Assembly (NCBI GenBank): GCA_900554335.1
Contig: USGT01000006.1
Coordinates: 1-64,000, forward strand
Direction: 5' to 3'
Length of the DNA stretch: 64,000 nucleotides
Source: an uncultured Oscillospiraceae bacterium
Lineage (GTDB): Bacteria; Bacillota; Clostridia; Oscillospirales; Acutalibacteraceae
Shown: positions 49,988 to 59,709 of the stretch, one piece after another
How the letters are laid out: the number at the start of each line of letters is the position of its first letter
How positions within the stretch are numbered: position 1 is the stretch's first letter
Position numbers and translations under genes: made by a program
The notes under the pieces: generated by a model
What the model was told of the DNA's origin: nothing
Database searches by the model: none
Seen by the model: the letters and a program-made list of their open reading frames with translations, nothing else

Positions 49988-51106
49988 TCAAATTGGTTCA
50001 TATATTGTCAATAATGAACCTCTGTGCTCATAGTACATTTTAGCCTCTGGTGTGCCATTAAATTGGCCATGACTGAATCGACATTCGTTCCTCAAAACAA
50101 GTGTTTTCCCTGTTTTTGTATTTTTGATGGTTGTTAATATATTTGCTTGCTTGTCTGGTACGGATGCCTCAATTGATTCTATTATTATGTTGTGTCCAAA
50201 CTCTGATAATGAAGGTACTTTGTATATTTCAATGCCCGATTTTGTAGTTTTCGCATAGTAGTATTCGGAATTATGTATCCTTAGAAATCGTGGTAGTCCA
50301 GCATGATAATCTAAATTATCGATAAGTTCTTTTGCGAGTGCCTCTGCTGCAGCTGTTGCACATGTTTTTTTGAAATATTGTATTGATAATTATTTTTTAA
50401 ATTTATATTGATAAATCTGGCAAATACTTCTTCACGAATTTTGGCAGTTGTGTTGTTTTCATAGATGGGCAAAGAACAATCGATAGGTAGTTCTGAACTA
50501 GCACATAGAGTTTCATTTTTATAAAAGCTAAATTGGATATTGTTTTTATTAAGTTTGATTATGCTTTTTTGTTTTTAGTTGTATCGTTATACAGCCATGT
50601 CCCTGATTCATTTAGCGTTGATACTAATTCGTTCCAAGTAACTTTAAACCAATGTTCATATTCTTGGCGAGCATAGTCACTAAATATGTGTCGTTTTTTA
50701 TATGTGGATCCCGTATAACAATTTAATAATTTGTAAAGGCCCATATTTTCCAAAATAAAACTATCTTCTTTTAATGAAAACTTTAAATTATTAATAGATA
50801 TATCATAAGGTTCTTCTTTTTGAGTATCAAATCCGTACCAGCTAACTTCCTCAATTGTATCAATTCCGAATTTTTTTATAATAGTTTTTGATAAATTGAA
50901 TCCGTTATCAATTATTTGAATTTGTTCTGCACTAAATGATGGTAATTTTGTTATCTGTGCATACTGAGTTAACGGAACTTTAGGAAGCATTTTTTACATA
51001 TCGATATAAATGATGCTGGTTCTTTTGCGTATGCGCTTTGTTCAGCATAATAGTAAAATCCGACTATAACACTTAATTCTCGTAATAATGTTTTTATATC
51101 AGCCAT
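49988..51106 (-). pseudogene. Putative restriction endonuclease partner, frameshifted
   Basis: A start at 51106 (AAAGGAG upstream) gives MADIKTLLRELSVIVGFYYY. The coding signal then moves to another frame near 50995 (143 residues, MLPKVPLTQY onward). It shifts again near 50562 and near 50380, ending YEHRGSLLTIYEPI at 49988. The segment YDISINNLKFSLKEDSFILE looks like a PD-(D/E)xK nuclease core (D and ExK-like spacing). Total about 360 residues if repaired. Partner position beside a methyltransferase supports the call; the family is inferred. Confidence 0.65.
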
Positions 51107-51411
51107 ATGTTTCTCCTTTCATAGGTTTATAATTTGCAATTAGCTATTTTTATTTTTTAGTATTATTTAATAACGAATATACAGCCGGCAGTATACGGGC
51201 GGTTTGCTTGGAAAATCTAGTGCTTTATATCAATTCGAAGCATTTGCTTATAACATATTGTTTCAATAAATGGGTATGCTATAAAGTTGATGTTTTATAT
51301 AAGTATTGTATCAAAATCTTGATATGTTGACAATATGAGCAATAATAACTGTTTGTTCGACATATTAGTAAATGAATTATTTTACTTTAGTCAAGGCAGG
51401 TGAAAGCGGTT
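51107..51411. other. Intergenic region, no gene seen
   Basis: AT-rich 305 bases between divergent units (broken nuclease on minus, Y-family polymerase on plus). It should hold both promoters. A TGTTCGACA half-site near 51354 could belong to an SOS-type operator, but no complete symmetric LexA box is seen. Confidence 0.5.
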
Positions 51412-52680
51412 ATGAATCAAATAATTTTTCATATTGACGTGAATAGTGCGTTTCTTTCGTGGGAGGCTGCACGAAGGGTTAAAAATGGAGAATCTGATAT
51501 AAGGAAGATAGCTTCATGTATCGGTGGCGACCCTACTACAAGACGTGGCGTGGTTTTAGCTAAATCAAATGAAACTAAAAAGTACGGAGTGAAAACAGGT
51601 GAACCACTATCTTTTTCGCTTAGAAAGTGCCCTCATTTGCAAATATTCAAGCCGAATTTTAAGCTTTATAGCTCTTGCTCAAAAGCATTTAAAAATATAT
51701 GTAAGCTCTATTCGCCCACTATGGAAGAATTTTCGATTGATGAGTGTTTTCTCGATATGTCAGGAATAGCTAATGATTCCAAACAAGCGGTCAAAATTGC
51801 CTATGAAATAAAAGACAGAATAAAAAATGAGCTTGGATTCACGGTTAATGTCGGAATCGGAGAGAACAAGCTTTGTGCTAAGATGGCGAGCGATTTTGAA
51901 AAGCCCGATAAAGTGCATACCCTCTTTTTAAGTGAAGTACCGACAAAAATGTGGCCACTACCTGTCGGAGATTTGCTCTTTGTCGGCGGAGCTTCAGCTA
52001 AAAAGCTAAACTCAATAGGGATACATAAAATAGGGCAACTTGCAAATGCGAAAATAGAATTTTTAACAAAGCATTTTGGCAATAAAAGAAGTCTATATAT
52101 GCACCGCTTTGCAAATGCCATAGATGATTCACCTGTGGTTTCCGAAAGACCTGAACCCAAAGGATACAGTAACTCTATAACACTTGAGGAAAATTTATCT
52201 TCAATAACTGAAGCGAATACTGTACTTCTTGCTCTTGCTGATGCAGTAACCGGGCACATGAGAAAAGACGGAAATAAAGCACATAGCATCTCGGTTGGCA
52301 TAAGATTTTTAAATTTCCAAAACCAATCGCATCAAATGAGTTTTTCCGAGCCTCTAAGCACAACAAACGAAGTGTATGAAGCAGCAAAAAAACTACTCCA
52401 AGAACTTTGGAAAGGTAGACGCCCAATCCGACTTATAAGTATATCTCTTACTAATTTAACTAAGCTCAGCGGTTGTAAGCAGTTATCCTTTTTTGATAAA
52501 CCAAGCAAGCAAGTAGAAACAATTAAGAAATCTGATGAAAAAGTAAATATAGTAATTGATAATCTACGCAAAAAATACGGATTCAATGTAATAAAACGCT
52601 GCGGAGTAATGAAATTCGATGTGGAAGTAGGCGGTAAACTTAAGGGCAACATCGATGCTGATGCAAATAATAAAATTTAA
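51412..52680 (+). CDS. Y-family DNA polymerase (DinB/UmuC-like)
   Basis: 422 residues from ATG 51412; GTG 51400 is an alternative. Catalytic motifs IFHIDVNSAFLSWEA (first Asp) and SIDECFLDMS (DE pair), thumb helix-hairpin GIHKIGQLA and a little-finger domain. It lacks an N-terminal extension. Error-prone translesion polymerases of this type are common cargo of clostridial mobile elements. A terminator follows. Confidence 0.92.
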   Translation: MNQIIFHIDVNSAFLSWEAARRVKNGESDIRKIASCIGGDPTTRRGVVLAKSNETKKYGVKTGEPLSFSLRKCPHLQIFKPNFKLYSSCSKAFKNICKLYSPTMEEFSIDECFLDMSGIANDSKQAVKIAYEIKDRIKNELGFTVNVGIGENKLCAKMASDFEKPDKVHTLFLSEVPTKMWPLPVGDLLFVGGASAKKLNSIGIHKIGQLANAKIEFLTKHFGNKRSLYMHRFANAIDDSPVVSERPEPKGYSNSITLEENLSSITEANTVLLALADAVTGHMRKDGNKAHSISVGIRFLNFQNQSHQMSFSEPLSTTNEVYEAAKKLLQELWKGRRPIRLISISLTNLTKLSGCKQLSFFDKPSKQVETIKKSDEKVNIVIDNLRKKYGFNVIKRCGVMKFDVEVGGKLKGNIDADANNKI

Positions 52681-52682
52681 AA

Positions 52683-52719
52683 AGTATACCCTGTGGCAAT
52701 AAACTGCGTAGGGTATACT
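52683..52719. terminator. Bidirectional terminator
   Basis: Perfect 10-bp stem AGTATACCCT/AGGGTATACT, followed by AATTTTTTAG; between the convergent polymerase and the SLOG gene. Confidence 0.87.
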
Positions 52720-52749
52720 AATTTTTTAGTCTTAGTATAAATGTTTATG

Positions 52750-53205
52750 TTAAGAGATATGGCAAATTTTTATATTGCTTTGCTTTTTTGCATATGACAG
52801 TGTTCTATATGCTCCGCCCCAGTTATGCTCTACATAAGCAATTAAAAAATCAGATTTATCAATCATCCACTCATTTCGCTTGACTATAGCGAACTTGGGT
52901 GGAGCTTTTTCTATTTCGGGATATAAAGTACCATCAAATTTCTTATAAAGATTTATATCAAACTGATTTTTCTTTCCGGGCATATAAGCCAAAATCAAAT
53001 ACGACTTTATAAACGGATAATCATTTTTAAGTTCTTTGATGCATTCAGCGCAAAGCCAATCAAATTTACCTTTACCACCATTATAAAAAGTATTAACATC
53101 ATGATGTTCTATTAGATTTATAATCTCTTTTTTTAGCTTTTCTTTCAAGGTACTGTTGCCATAAATTTCTCTATGCCTTGCAAATGTGCATATGGTTTGT
53201 TTCAA
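52750..53205 (-). CDS. SLOG-superfamily (DUF1273-like) protein
   Basis: 151 residues. CTFARHREIYG at the start, FYNGGKGKFDWLCAECI (nucleotide-site glycine loop), IKSYLILAYMPG, then RNEWMIDKSDFLIAYVEHNW and GGAYRTLSYAKK (the conserved glycine-rich turn). SLOG proteins bind nucleotides or nucleotide-derived signals. Stand-alone copies are often carried by mobile elements. Function here unknown. Confidence 0.78.
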   Translation of the reverse strand: MKQTICTFARHREIYGNSTLKEKLKKEIINLIEHHDVNTFYNGGKGKFDWLCAECIKELKNDYPFIKSYLILAYMPGKKNQFDINLYKKFDGTLYPEIEKAPPKFAIVKRNEWMIDKSDFLIAYVEHNWGGAYRTLSYAKKQSNIKICHIS

Positions 53206-53351
53206 GTTTTCTCCTCACTAAATTAATTAATATTGGTTTTATAGGAACGATAGATATATGTATTTTACAACATTAGTTCTTATAAATCAAGAATTATAGC
53301 TTGTGTTTAAAATGTTCAATAGTTGGTAACCTCTAAATTGAGGTGATAACT

Positions 53352-53681
53352 GTGAATAATTTTAATAAAAAGCTGGGTCTAAAGATAAAGAAACTAAGAG
53401 AACGAAGGAAATTGACTCGTGAAAAATTAGGCGAGATGGCTGAAATAAGTGATAGGTTTATTTATGACGTTGAAACTGGGCAAAAAGGGATATCTGCAGA
53501 AACTTTATATAAATTATCACGAGCATTAAACGTAACATCTGATTACTTGCTTTTTGAAGTAGAAGAAAACAAAAACGAGTTATCGTATGTAACGGAAATG
53601 CTTAAAAAACTGGACAAGGATAATCTTGAATCGGTAGAGAAAATAATAATAGAAATTTCCAAACTTGCATCTAAAAATTAG
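53352..53681 (+). CDS. XRE-family transcriptional repressor
   Basis: 109 residues from GTG 53352 with GAGGTGA upstream; GTG 53343 is too close to the site. HTH: LGLKIKKLRERRKLTREKLG, ISDRFIYDVETG, ISAETLYKLSRALNVTSDYL. C-terminal helix for dimerisation. A phage-type repressor; a terminator follows at 53691. Confidence 0.85.
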   Translation: MNNFNKKLGLKIKKLRERRKLTREKLGEMAEISDRFIYDVETGQKGISAETLYKLSRALNVTSDYLLFEVEENKNELSYVTEMLKKLDKDNLESVEKIIIEISKLASKN

Positions 53682-53690
53682 CATTCCAAA

Positions 53691-53716
53691 CGGTTCTCCA
53701 ATAGGGGAGCTTTTTT
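53691..53716 (+). terminator. Terminator after the repressor
   Basis: CTCC, loop AATAGG, GGAG, then CTTTTTTG; short stem. Confidence 0.65.
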
Positions 53717-54312
53717 GTTTAAAAAATTTTATAATGGAACACCATTGTTCGACATGCATGCATAACGAAAAGGTTTAATATATAAACAATAAATTAGAAA
53801 AAAGAAAGAGGTGACTATATGGTCTAGAATTTAATGGTGTGTAAAGAAAGGTAGCTCTTTTTATGTGCGTATCTGAAGTTTATTCCGTACTTAAGCGATG
53901 TAGATCGCCGGGTAATATTAATTCCGATTTACATAATATTTTCAAAATTTTAATATGTATCAGAATTTTGGATAGGCACGTCCAAAATAATGCGAAAAAA
54001 GTAAAATTAAATAATAAAAAGTCTGAAGTCGTAAAGAATTGTTTCTTTATGGCTTTTTCGTTTTATCAAGGCTTTTTAATACGTAATTAGTGTTTTTAAA
54101 ATCTTCAAATATTAAGAATTCGAGATTTCAAGAATACTAACATTTTAGATTTTCGCATATTTTTTATAACACAAAGATATATCCATTTATTTTTCTTTTC
54201 TCGAAATCGGAAAGGAAAGATAAGTGGGTCTTTTTTGTATTTAGCTCGTAGTCCACCGTAGTCCTTTTGTTTTTTTGAAAGAAATCAAAATTCGAAAGGA
54301 CAGCGGAATGAG
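53717..54312. other. Degraded region without a supportable gene
   Basis: A ribosome site (AAAGAGGTGA) is followed by ATG GTC TAG at 53819, an immediately aborted frame. A 75-codon open frame from 53863 has no ribosome site, no family features and an unlikely composition. This looks like the eroded 5' part of the sigma-like gene and its leader. Confidence 0.6.
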
Positions 54313-54672
54313 GGAATTATTCTGGAACTTGACAGAGATTTAAAAAATAATAATCGCAAAGAAACTCGTAGGCATGAAAGTTTAAGTTTACTTGATTCAA
54401 ACAAACAAAGTATTGCCACCAATACAGATGTTTATTCACAAACTTTAAAAAATCTCGATAAGGACAAGCTGTATGCTGCGATTGCTAAATTAAAACCACA
54501 GGAACAAGAACTACTGCGTAATTTATATTTAAGTGATAAACCCATGACTCAAAGACAATACGCAAATATATCGAACATAAAAGAGAAGAGCGTTCAAGAA
54601 AAGTCTAGGCGCATACGTAAAAAACTGAAGGAACTCATATATGAGGAAACCAAAGACAATTCCAGAGGTTAA
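54313..54672 (+). pseudogene. 5'-truncated sigma-70-like regulatory protein
   Basis: An open frame without any ATG, GTG or TTG start reads IILELDRDLKNNNRKETRRH, then KLYAAIAKLKPQEQELLRNL, then MTQRQYANISNIKEKSVQEK and SRRIRKKLKELI. The end is a sigma region 4-type helix-turn-helix as in clostridial phage and mobile-element sigma-like proteins. The missing start and upstream stop (54259) indicate truncation or a lost N-terminus. Confidence 0.68.
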
Positions 54673-54824
54673 ATTTAACAAATGTTCAGATGCGTGAGCA
54701 AAAATATTGTGTGTTTATCTAATCTTTTGTTTTTTGTGAGGGGGGTAAGCCCTCTCTCGTGGCTTATATATAGAGGCACTTTTAATAACGTAAAAAATAA
54801 AGCCTCTGAAGTGAGGTGTAAAAA

Positions 54825-55052
54825 ATGATAAAGCATCAAATGAGAATAACCGTCAGACGGCCCGGTGAAAAGCCCATAAGTATTGCTGAGTTTAGAAAAG
54901 TATCACTTATAAAAAGGCTGGCACTTAAATGGTTTGGCGGTGTGGAAAAAGTAATGGTTATCGTACCAGAAAAAAGCGTTCAATCGGTAGAAATTAGAGA
55001 GGAGGAAAGTGATGAAACAAATGAAAATGCCAATCAAGGCGAACCCATTTGA
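54825..55052 (+). CDS. Small phage-type hypothetical protein (75 aa)
   Basis: Starts MIKHQMRITVRRPGEKPISI, is basic at first and acidic at the end. GTGAGGTG is upstream. It overlaps the helicase gene by 41 bases. I recall similar small proteins directly before SNF2 helicases in phage replication modules. No function known. Confidence 0.65.
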   Translation: MIKHQMRITVRRPGEKPISIAEFRKVSLIKRLALKWFGGVEKVMVIVPEKSVQSVEIREEESDETNENANQGEPI

Positions 55053-56436
55053 ACATCAAAAGAAGGCGTTTGAGTTTGTCATGCATCGGTTTGAAAACGA
55101 TAGCGGAGCAGCACTTCTTGTTGAGATGGGTTGTGGCAAAAGTTTAATTTCTGTGGCGGTTGCAGGAGAGCTATTTAATGAAAGGAGGATTAGGAATCTT
55201 TTAATAGTATGCCCGTTATCGATTTGTGGGGTTTGGAAAGAAGAATTTTCGAAGTTTGCGGACTTTGATTATGATTTAAAAATTTTAAAAGGTTCACTTG
55301 AGAAGAAGACTGAAACTTTATACTCACTAGAAGGACAAGCATTGCAGATTGCAGTTGTGAATTATGAATCGGTTTGGCGAATAGAAAGGCAAATAAAAAA
55401 TTGGCATCCCGATATGATTATCTGCGATGAATCGCACAAGATAAAAACCCATAATATTTCAGCATCAAAATCACTTCACAGACTTGGCGAAAAAACAATG
55501 TACAGGCTTATATTAACGGGTACTGCGATAACCAATAAAGCCATTGATATCTTTTCGCAGTATAAGTTCTTAGAACCTAAAATTTTCGGCAAGAGTTTTT
55601 ACACGTTTCGTAATCATTATTTCGACATGGTTGGATACGGAAACCATACACCCGTGCTTAAGGAATCAATGAAAGATGAACTAAAAAACAAGATTCACAG
55701 TATTGCATTTGTAGCCAAAAAGTCCGAATGTTTGGATTTGCCCGAAACGACCGACATCTTAAGATATGTGGAACTTGAACCTTACGCAATGAACACCTAT
55801 AAGCATTTAGTCAGAGACAGTTTTGCAGAGCTAAAAAATAGTGAGATCACGGTGACTAATGTGCTTACTAAAATTTTGAGATTGTCTCAGCTTACAGGCG
55901 GTTTTCTCGGTGATGACGAAGGCAAAAAAGTACATCAAATCAGCAAAGCAAAATTAAATGCGCTTGAGGACATCATTGATGATGTGACTTCAAGCGGAAA
56001 GAAATTAGTAATCATGGCTCGGTTTATTCCCGAAATTGAAGCGATTAAAAAGCTACTAGTCAAGAAAAATTTAAGTTTTTCAGTTATAACTGGTGATGTC
56101 AAAAACAGAGCCGATGAAATATCAAGGTTTCAAAATGATGCGGATGTGCTGGTGTTTCTCGGACAGATAGCGACCGCCGGGCTTGGCATAACGCTGACGG
56201 CTTCAAGCACGATGGTGTTTTATTCTCTCGATTATTCGATGTCAAATTTTGAGCAGGCAAAGGCGAGAATTCATCGTACGGGGCAGAAAGAAAACTGTAC
56301 TTACATCTATTTGATTGCTAAAAACACAGTTGATGAAAAAGTTTTGAAAGCCCTTAAAAACAAAGTGAATCTCGCAAAGAGTCTGATTGATGACTACAAA
56401 AACGGACTTAATCCGTATGAAAATGGAGGATTTTAA
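55012..56436 (+). CDS. SNF2/superfamily 2 helicase, phage replication type
   Basis: 474 residues. Walker A EMGCGKSLISV near residue 40, motif II ICDESHKIK (DESH), motif III LTGTAITN, motif V GLGITLTAS, and motif VI ARIHRTGQKENC. GAGGAGG precedes ATG 55012. It belongs to a compact same-strand set with the Gp157-like protein, the 56954 protein and PolA, the layout of a siphovirus replication block. Confidence 0.92.
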   Translation: MKQMKMPIKANPFEHQKKAFEFVMHRFENDSGAALLVEMGCGKSLISVAVAGELFNERRIRNLLIVCPLSICGVWKEEFSKFADFDYDLKILKGSLEKKTETLYSLEGQALQIAVVNYESVWRIERQIKNWHPDMIICDESHKIKTHNISASKSLHRLGEKTMYRLILTGTAITNKAIDIFSQYKFLEPKIFGKSFYTFRNHYFDMVGYGNHTPVLKESMKDELKNKIHSIAFVAKKSECLDLPETTDILRYVELEPYAMNTYKHLVRDSFAELKNSEITVTNVLTKILRLSQLTGGFLGDDEGKKVHQISKAKLNALEDIIDDVTSSGKKLVIMARFIPEIEAIKKLLVKKNLSFSVITGDVKNRADEISRFQNDADVLVFLGQIATAGLGITLTASSTMVFYSLDYSMSNFEQAKARIHRTGQKENCTYIYLIAKNTVDEKVLKALKNKVNLAKSLIDDYKNGLNPYENGGF

Positions 56437-56940
56437 ATGGACAAGTTTTTAAAAGATAATAGTAATACTTTAAACGCAAGCGATGAAACAAACGTTAAAA
56501 GCGGTCTAGATATGCGAACTGTCGGTGGCGACTCGCCACTGTTTGAGCTGGCAGATAGGCTTAAAACCCTTAAAGAAGAGAAAAAACAAAAGGAGCTTGA
56601 ACTTCGGAACTTCAGCGATATGCTTACGGAGATTGAGGCGGCACTTGCCGAATTTATGACTCTCAATGAAACACCGAATTTCACACATGGAGATACGAGT
56701 TTTTCGCTTAGGACAAGTCTCAAAGCATCAGCAGTTTCGGGTAAAAAAGAGGAACTGTACAGTTCGCTTAAAAACGCAGGATATGGCGATTTGGTGGTCG
56801 AAACTGTAAATCCGAGTTCACTCTCGGCGTTTGTCAAAGAGCAAATTTCCGAGAATGAAAACGAGCTACCCGAGTGGCTTGATGGTCTTATAAATATATT
56901 CGAAAAAAATATAGTCAGCACAAGAAAATACAATAAATAA
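56437..56940 (+). CDS. Siphovirus Gp157-like protein
   Basis: 167 residues starting immediately after the helicase stop codon. Coiled-coil KTLKEEKKQKELELRNFSDM near residues 43-65, then a small beta-rich part (NFTHGDTSFSLRTSL) and a helical tail (DGLINIFEKNIV). Length, coiled coil and position match the Gp157 family, once linked to phage resistance; molecular role unclear. Confidence 0.7.
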   Translation: MDKFLKDNSNTLNASDETNVKSGLDMRTVGGDSPLFELADRLKTLKEEKKQKELELRNFSDMLTEIEAALAEFMTLNETPNFTHGDTSFSLRTSLKASAVSGKKEELYSSLKNAGYGDLVVETVNPSSLSAFVKEQISENENELPEWLDGLINIFEKNIVSTRKYNK

Positions 56941-56953
56941 GGAGTAAATTAAA

Positions 56954-57685
56954 ATGTCAAAAAATGAATTAACAGTAAACGCAAATCAAAGTTGCATGAA
57001 CCTCGCTAACTTCAAGATAAACGGCGAATTTTTGGAAGAACTTAGCGGACTTGATAACGAGTTCGAAAGGATAAAAATACCTGCAGGAGGCGGCGTTATG
57101 TTCGAGTCTCCAAGCGGTAACCCCGATGAACCCGATATGATAAAGGAGTTCTCTGCGGTAATTCTTTACCACCACCCGATGTACGTTTTTTACAGTTCAA
57201 AGTTCAACGGATCGAATAATCCTCCCGATTGTCTAAGTATTGACGGAATAACTGGTGTCGGAATTCCCGGAGGTAAGTGTATGAATTGCCCCAATAATAA
57301 GTTCGGAAGTGGTGAGAACGGATCAAAAGCGTGTAAGAACAAGCACCAAATGTATCTTTTAAGGGAAGGCGAGATATTTCCCGTAATACTTTCACTTCCG
57401 ACAAGCTCGAACAGAGAGTTTTCGAGGTACATTAAACGGTTACTTTCAAGGGGCAAAAAGTCTGATAGCGCAGTAACAAAATTTTCGCTCAAAAAGGCTG
57501 TAAATAAGACAGGTATTTCATATTCACAAGTACAGTTTAGTATAGCAAGAGAGCTTGAAAAAACAGAAATCGAGCTAATAAAAAACTATTCCGAGCAAGT
57601 AAAATCCTATGCTCAGAGCAAAGTTAATCTTCAGACAGTTGACATAACAACGGGCGAAATCATAGATTCGGAGGAATCTTTATGA
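56954..57685 (+). CDS. Phage-type protein with a Cys-rich zinc-binding-like loop
   Basis: 243 residues. The centre has GGKCMNCPNNKFGSG and KACKNKHQMYLL, a probable zinc site, followed by a segment with SIARELEKTEIELIKNYSEQ. It sits between Gp157 and PolA, where phages often encode a single-strand-binding or recombination accessory protein. GGAGTAAATTAAA is upstream. The exact family is not recognised; its end overlaps polA by 4 bases (ATGA). Confidence 0.68.
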   Translation: MSKNELTVNANQSCMNLANFKINGEFLEELSGLDNEFERIKIPAGGGVMFESPSGNPDEPDMIKEFSAVILYHHPMYVFYSSKFNGSNNPPDCLSIDGITGVGIPGGKCMNCPNNKFGSGENGSKACKNKHQMYLLREGEIFPVILSLPTSSNREFSRYIKRLLSRGKKSDSAVTKFSLKKAVNKTGISYSQVQFSIARELEKTEIELIKNYSEQVKSYAQSKVNLQTVDITTGEIIDSEESL

Positions 57686-59046
57686 GCTATAAACTGGCTT
57701 TAAATATCCAAGAAATGCAAGAATACATCGGGACTCATAAACTTTTAGCTTTGGATATCGAAACTTCTCCACATCCGTTATTTTGTGATGACGAAAAAGC
57801 TTCACTTGATGCACACAAATCGAGTATCACAGGGAGAAGTTTTTCGGTTGTGGAAGGCACGGGAATTTACGTTCCGTTTAATCACAAGGTCGGCAGAAAT
57901 GCTGACTTTGTGGAGATGTTCGAGTGGATAAAGAGTAACGTTTTAATGAATGAAAATTTGACTGTGGTAATTCATAACGCTGCGTTTGAAACGATGTTCT
58001 TTTATGCTTTGGGATTTATTCCAAAATGCAAAGTTTATGATACTTTGTCCGCCGCACAGATGACATTCAAAACACATACAGAGTTTCGGGAATTAAATGA
58101 CTGCGTACTTAAAAAGTTGGTTCCCAAACTTTTAAAGGTCGAACTGCCGACTTTTAGCGAAGTTGTGTCGCAGGCGAAAAGCGTAAGAACAGGGAATGAT
58201 ATAGCGTGCGATTCGGGTGCAGGCTCAGCCTGCTTTGATGAACTGGATTCTGAAGACTCTGAAACTATCAGATACGCTTGTGCGGATTCGGACTATGCTT
58301 TAAGACTTTACCATTTGTTTAATAATTGGTTTGATAAGAATCTCCCGAAACATAGGTGCATCGTGGAAAATATCGAATCTCCGACCGCCGTGTATGTGGG
58401 CCTCATGAAATATAATGGCATTCCGCTTGATGTGGAGCTTATGCGAGCAAAAGGTGAAGAAGCTCAGGAGCAGATAAATCAATTAAAAGAAGATATACAT
58501 CTCACAATCGGAAATATCTACATCGGTGCAAATGTCGGAACTAAGGTATTTAAAGATTATCTGTACAAAATTTTGGAGCTTCCTGTTCTTAAAACAACAG
58601 AAAAACTGAGCGAGGCTGCGGACGATGAGGCTATGATTCTGCTTTCAGAGTGGTGTAAAAAGAATAGACCAAAGCTGGTTTCTATGTTTGATATGATTAA
58701 GGACTATAGAAAATGGAACAAGTTGAAATCTGTATACATTGATGGTTATTTAAGGTTTTTAAACAGTAGTACAAACCGCATACATCCAGATTTAATGCCA
58801 CTTGCAACACAGACAGGAAGGTTCGTCAGCCGAAACGCAAACCTTCAGAATTGTCCCCGAAAAGGCAATGACCCGATTGGTGTTAGGAATTTTATCCGTG
58901 CCGATGACGGAAAAGTGTTATTGTCGCTTGACTTCTCCCAAATAGAACTTAGAGTTGGTGCTTTTTATTGCCGTGACGAGAAGATGCTTGAAACATATAG
59001 AAGTGGCGGTGATATACACGCTCAGACTACTTCGGTTACTGCATAA
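57682..59046 (+). pseudogene. Phage-type DNA polymerase I (PolA family), truncated in motif A
   Basis: 454 residues. The 3'-5' exonuclease domain starts LLALDIETSPHPL (catalytic DxE) and has VIHNAAFETMFF and YACADSDYALRLY. The polymerase palm begins with TQTGRFVSRNANLQNCPRKG and motif A LSLDFSQIELRVGAFY, and the frame ends at GGDIHAQTTSVTA. Motifs B and C are absent, about 200 residues missing. Downstream sequence is unrelated, so recombination or deletion removed the end. The exonuclease could still fold but polymerase activity is lost. Confidence 0.85.
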
Positions 59047-59400
59047 AATTCTACCTTAGTATGTCCTTCTTTAAAATTTACCGGGTGGCTATCAATATAG
59101 TTTTTCACGATTTCAAAAAATATACTTTTTTCTTTATTAAATCCTCATCATCTCCACAAACGATATAGCAGTCTTCAAGAATACCCCAGCAAATGTTATC
59201 TGATACCGAAGAAGCAGTGGCTAACTCTAAATCTGCAAGCGTTTCAAATATGACATTTAGATATTTATCTAAGTATATTATTTATCACCAAGCTCTGATT
59301 TTATCTTGCTTGCTAATTTCTAGAATTCATTCATATTAGTACGAATACTTATAAAATTTGGTTTGCCAAAAAATCTGTCACGATTTTTAAATTATTTTTT
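59047..59400 (-). pseudogene. Decayed minus-strand ORF after the polymerase break
   Basis: On the minus strand an open stretch reads LDKYLNVIFETLADLELATA then SVSDNICWGILEDCYIVCGD, and switches frame to FFEIVKNYIDSHPVNFKEGH, TKVEFYA, close to the polA break. At least one frameshift. Unrecognised gene. It suggests the polA break is a recombination junction with another element. Confidence 0.45.
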
Positions 59401-59453
59401 GAGTATAAAAATTTTCATAACCTATGTAAACTCTGATTTTTCAGTAAATAGTT

Positions 59454-59517
59454 ACATAAAAAGCGCAAAATGGATTATACAACAGTTTGTATCTGCAATA
59501 TAATCCGCTTTTTATGT
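59454..59517. repeat. Imperfect inverted repeat, about 19-bp arms
   Basis: ACATAAAAAGCG plus TGGATTATA against TATAATCC plus GCTTTTTATGT, with a 5-base interruption in one arm and a 19-base loop. It sits in a 650-base region without intact genes and could be a terminator pair or a mobile-element end. Confidence 0.7.
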
Positions 59518-59709
59518 GTAAGTATCGTTTTTATAAATCGTAAAATTTTATACTGTAAAATATTGAAATTTAAACAATTCCAAATTAATTCGCGCATAAA
59601 ATAAATTTTAAACAAAAAGCTTTGTGTAAAAAACGATAATATAGACATGTTTTCAAAAATATGGTATTTTATAAAATATACTAAAATAAAACTAATGGGG
59701 TGATTTTAT

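Noticed and set aside
51107..51411. LexA box before the Y-family polymerase
   Set aside because: Only a TGTTCG half-site is visible; no symmetric partner at the right spacing.
53863..54090. 75-codon open frame
   Set aside because: No ribosome site, no family features, and it lies in decayed sequence.
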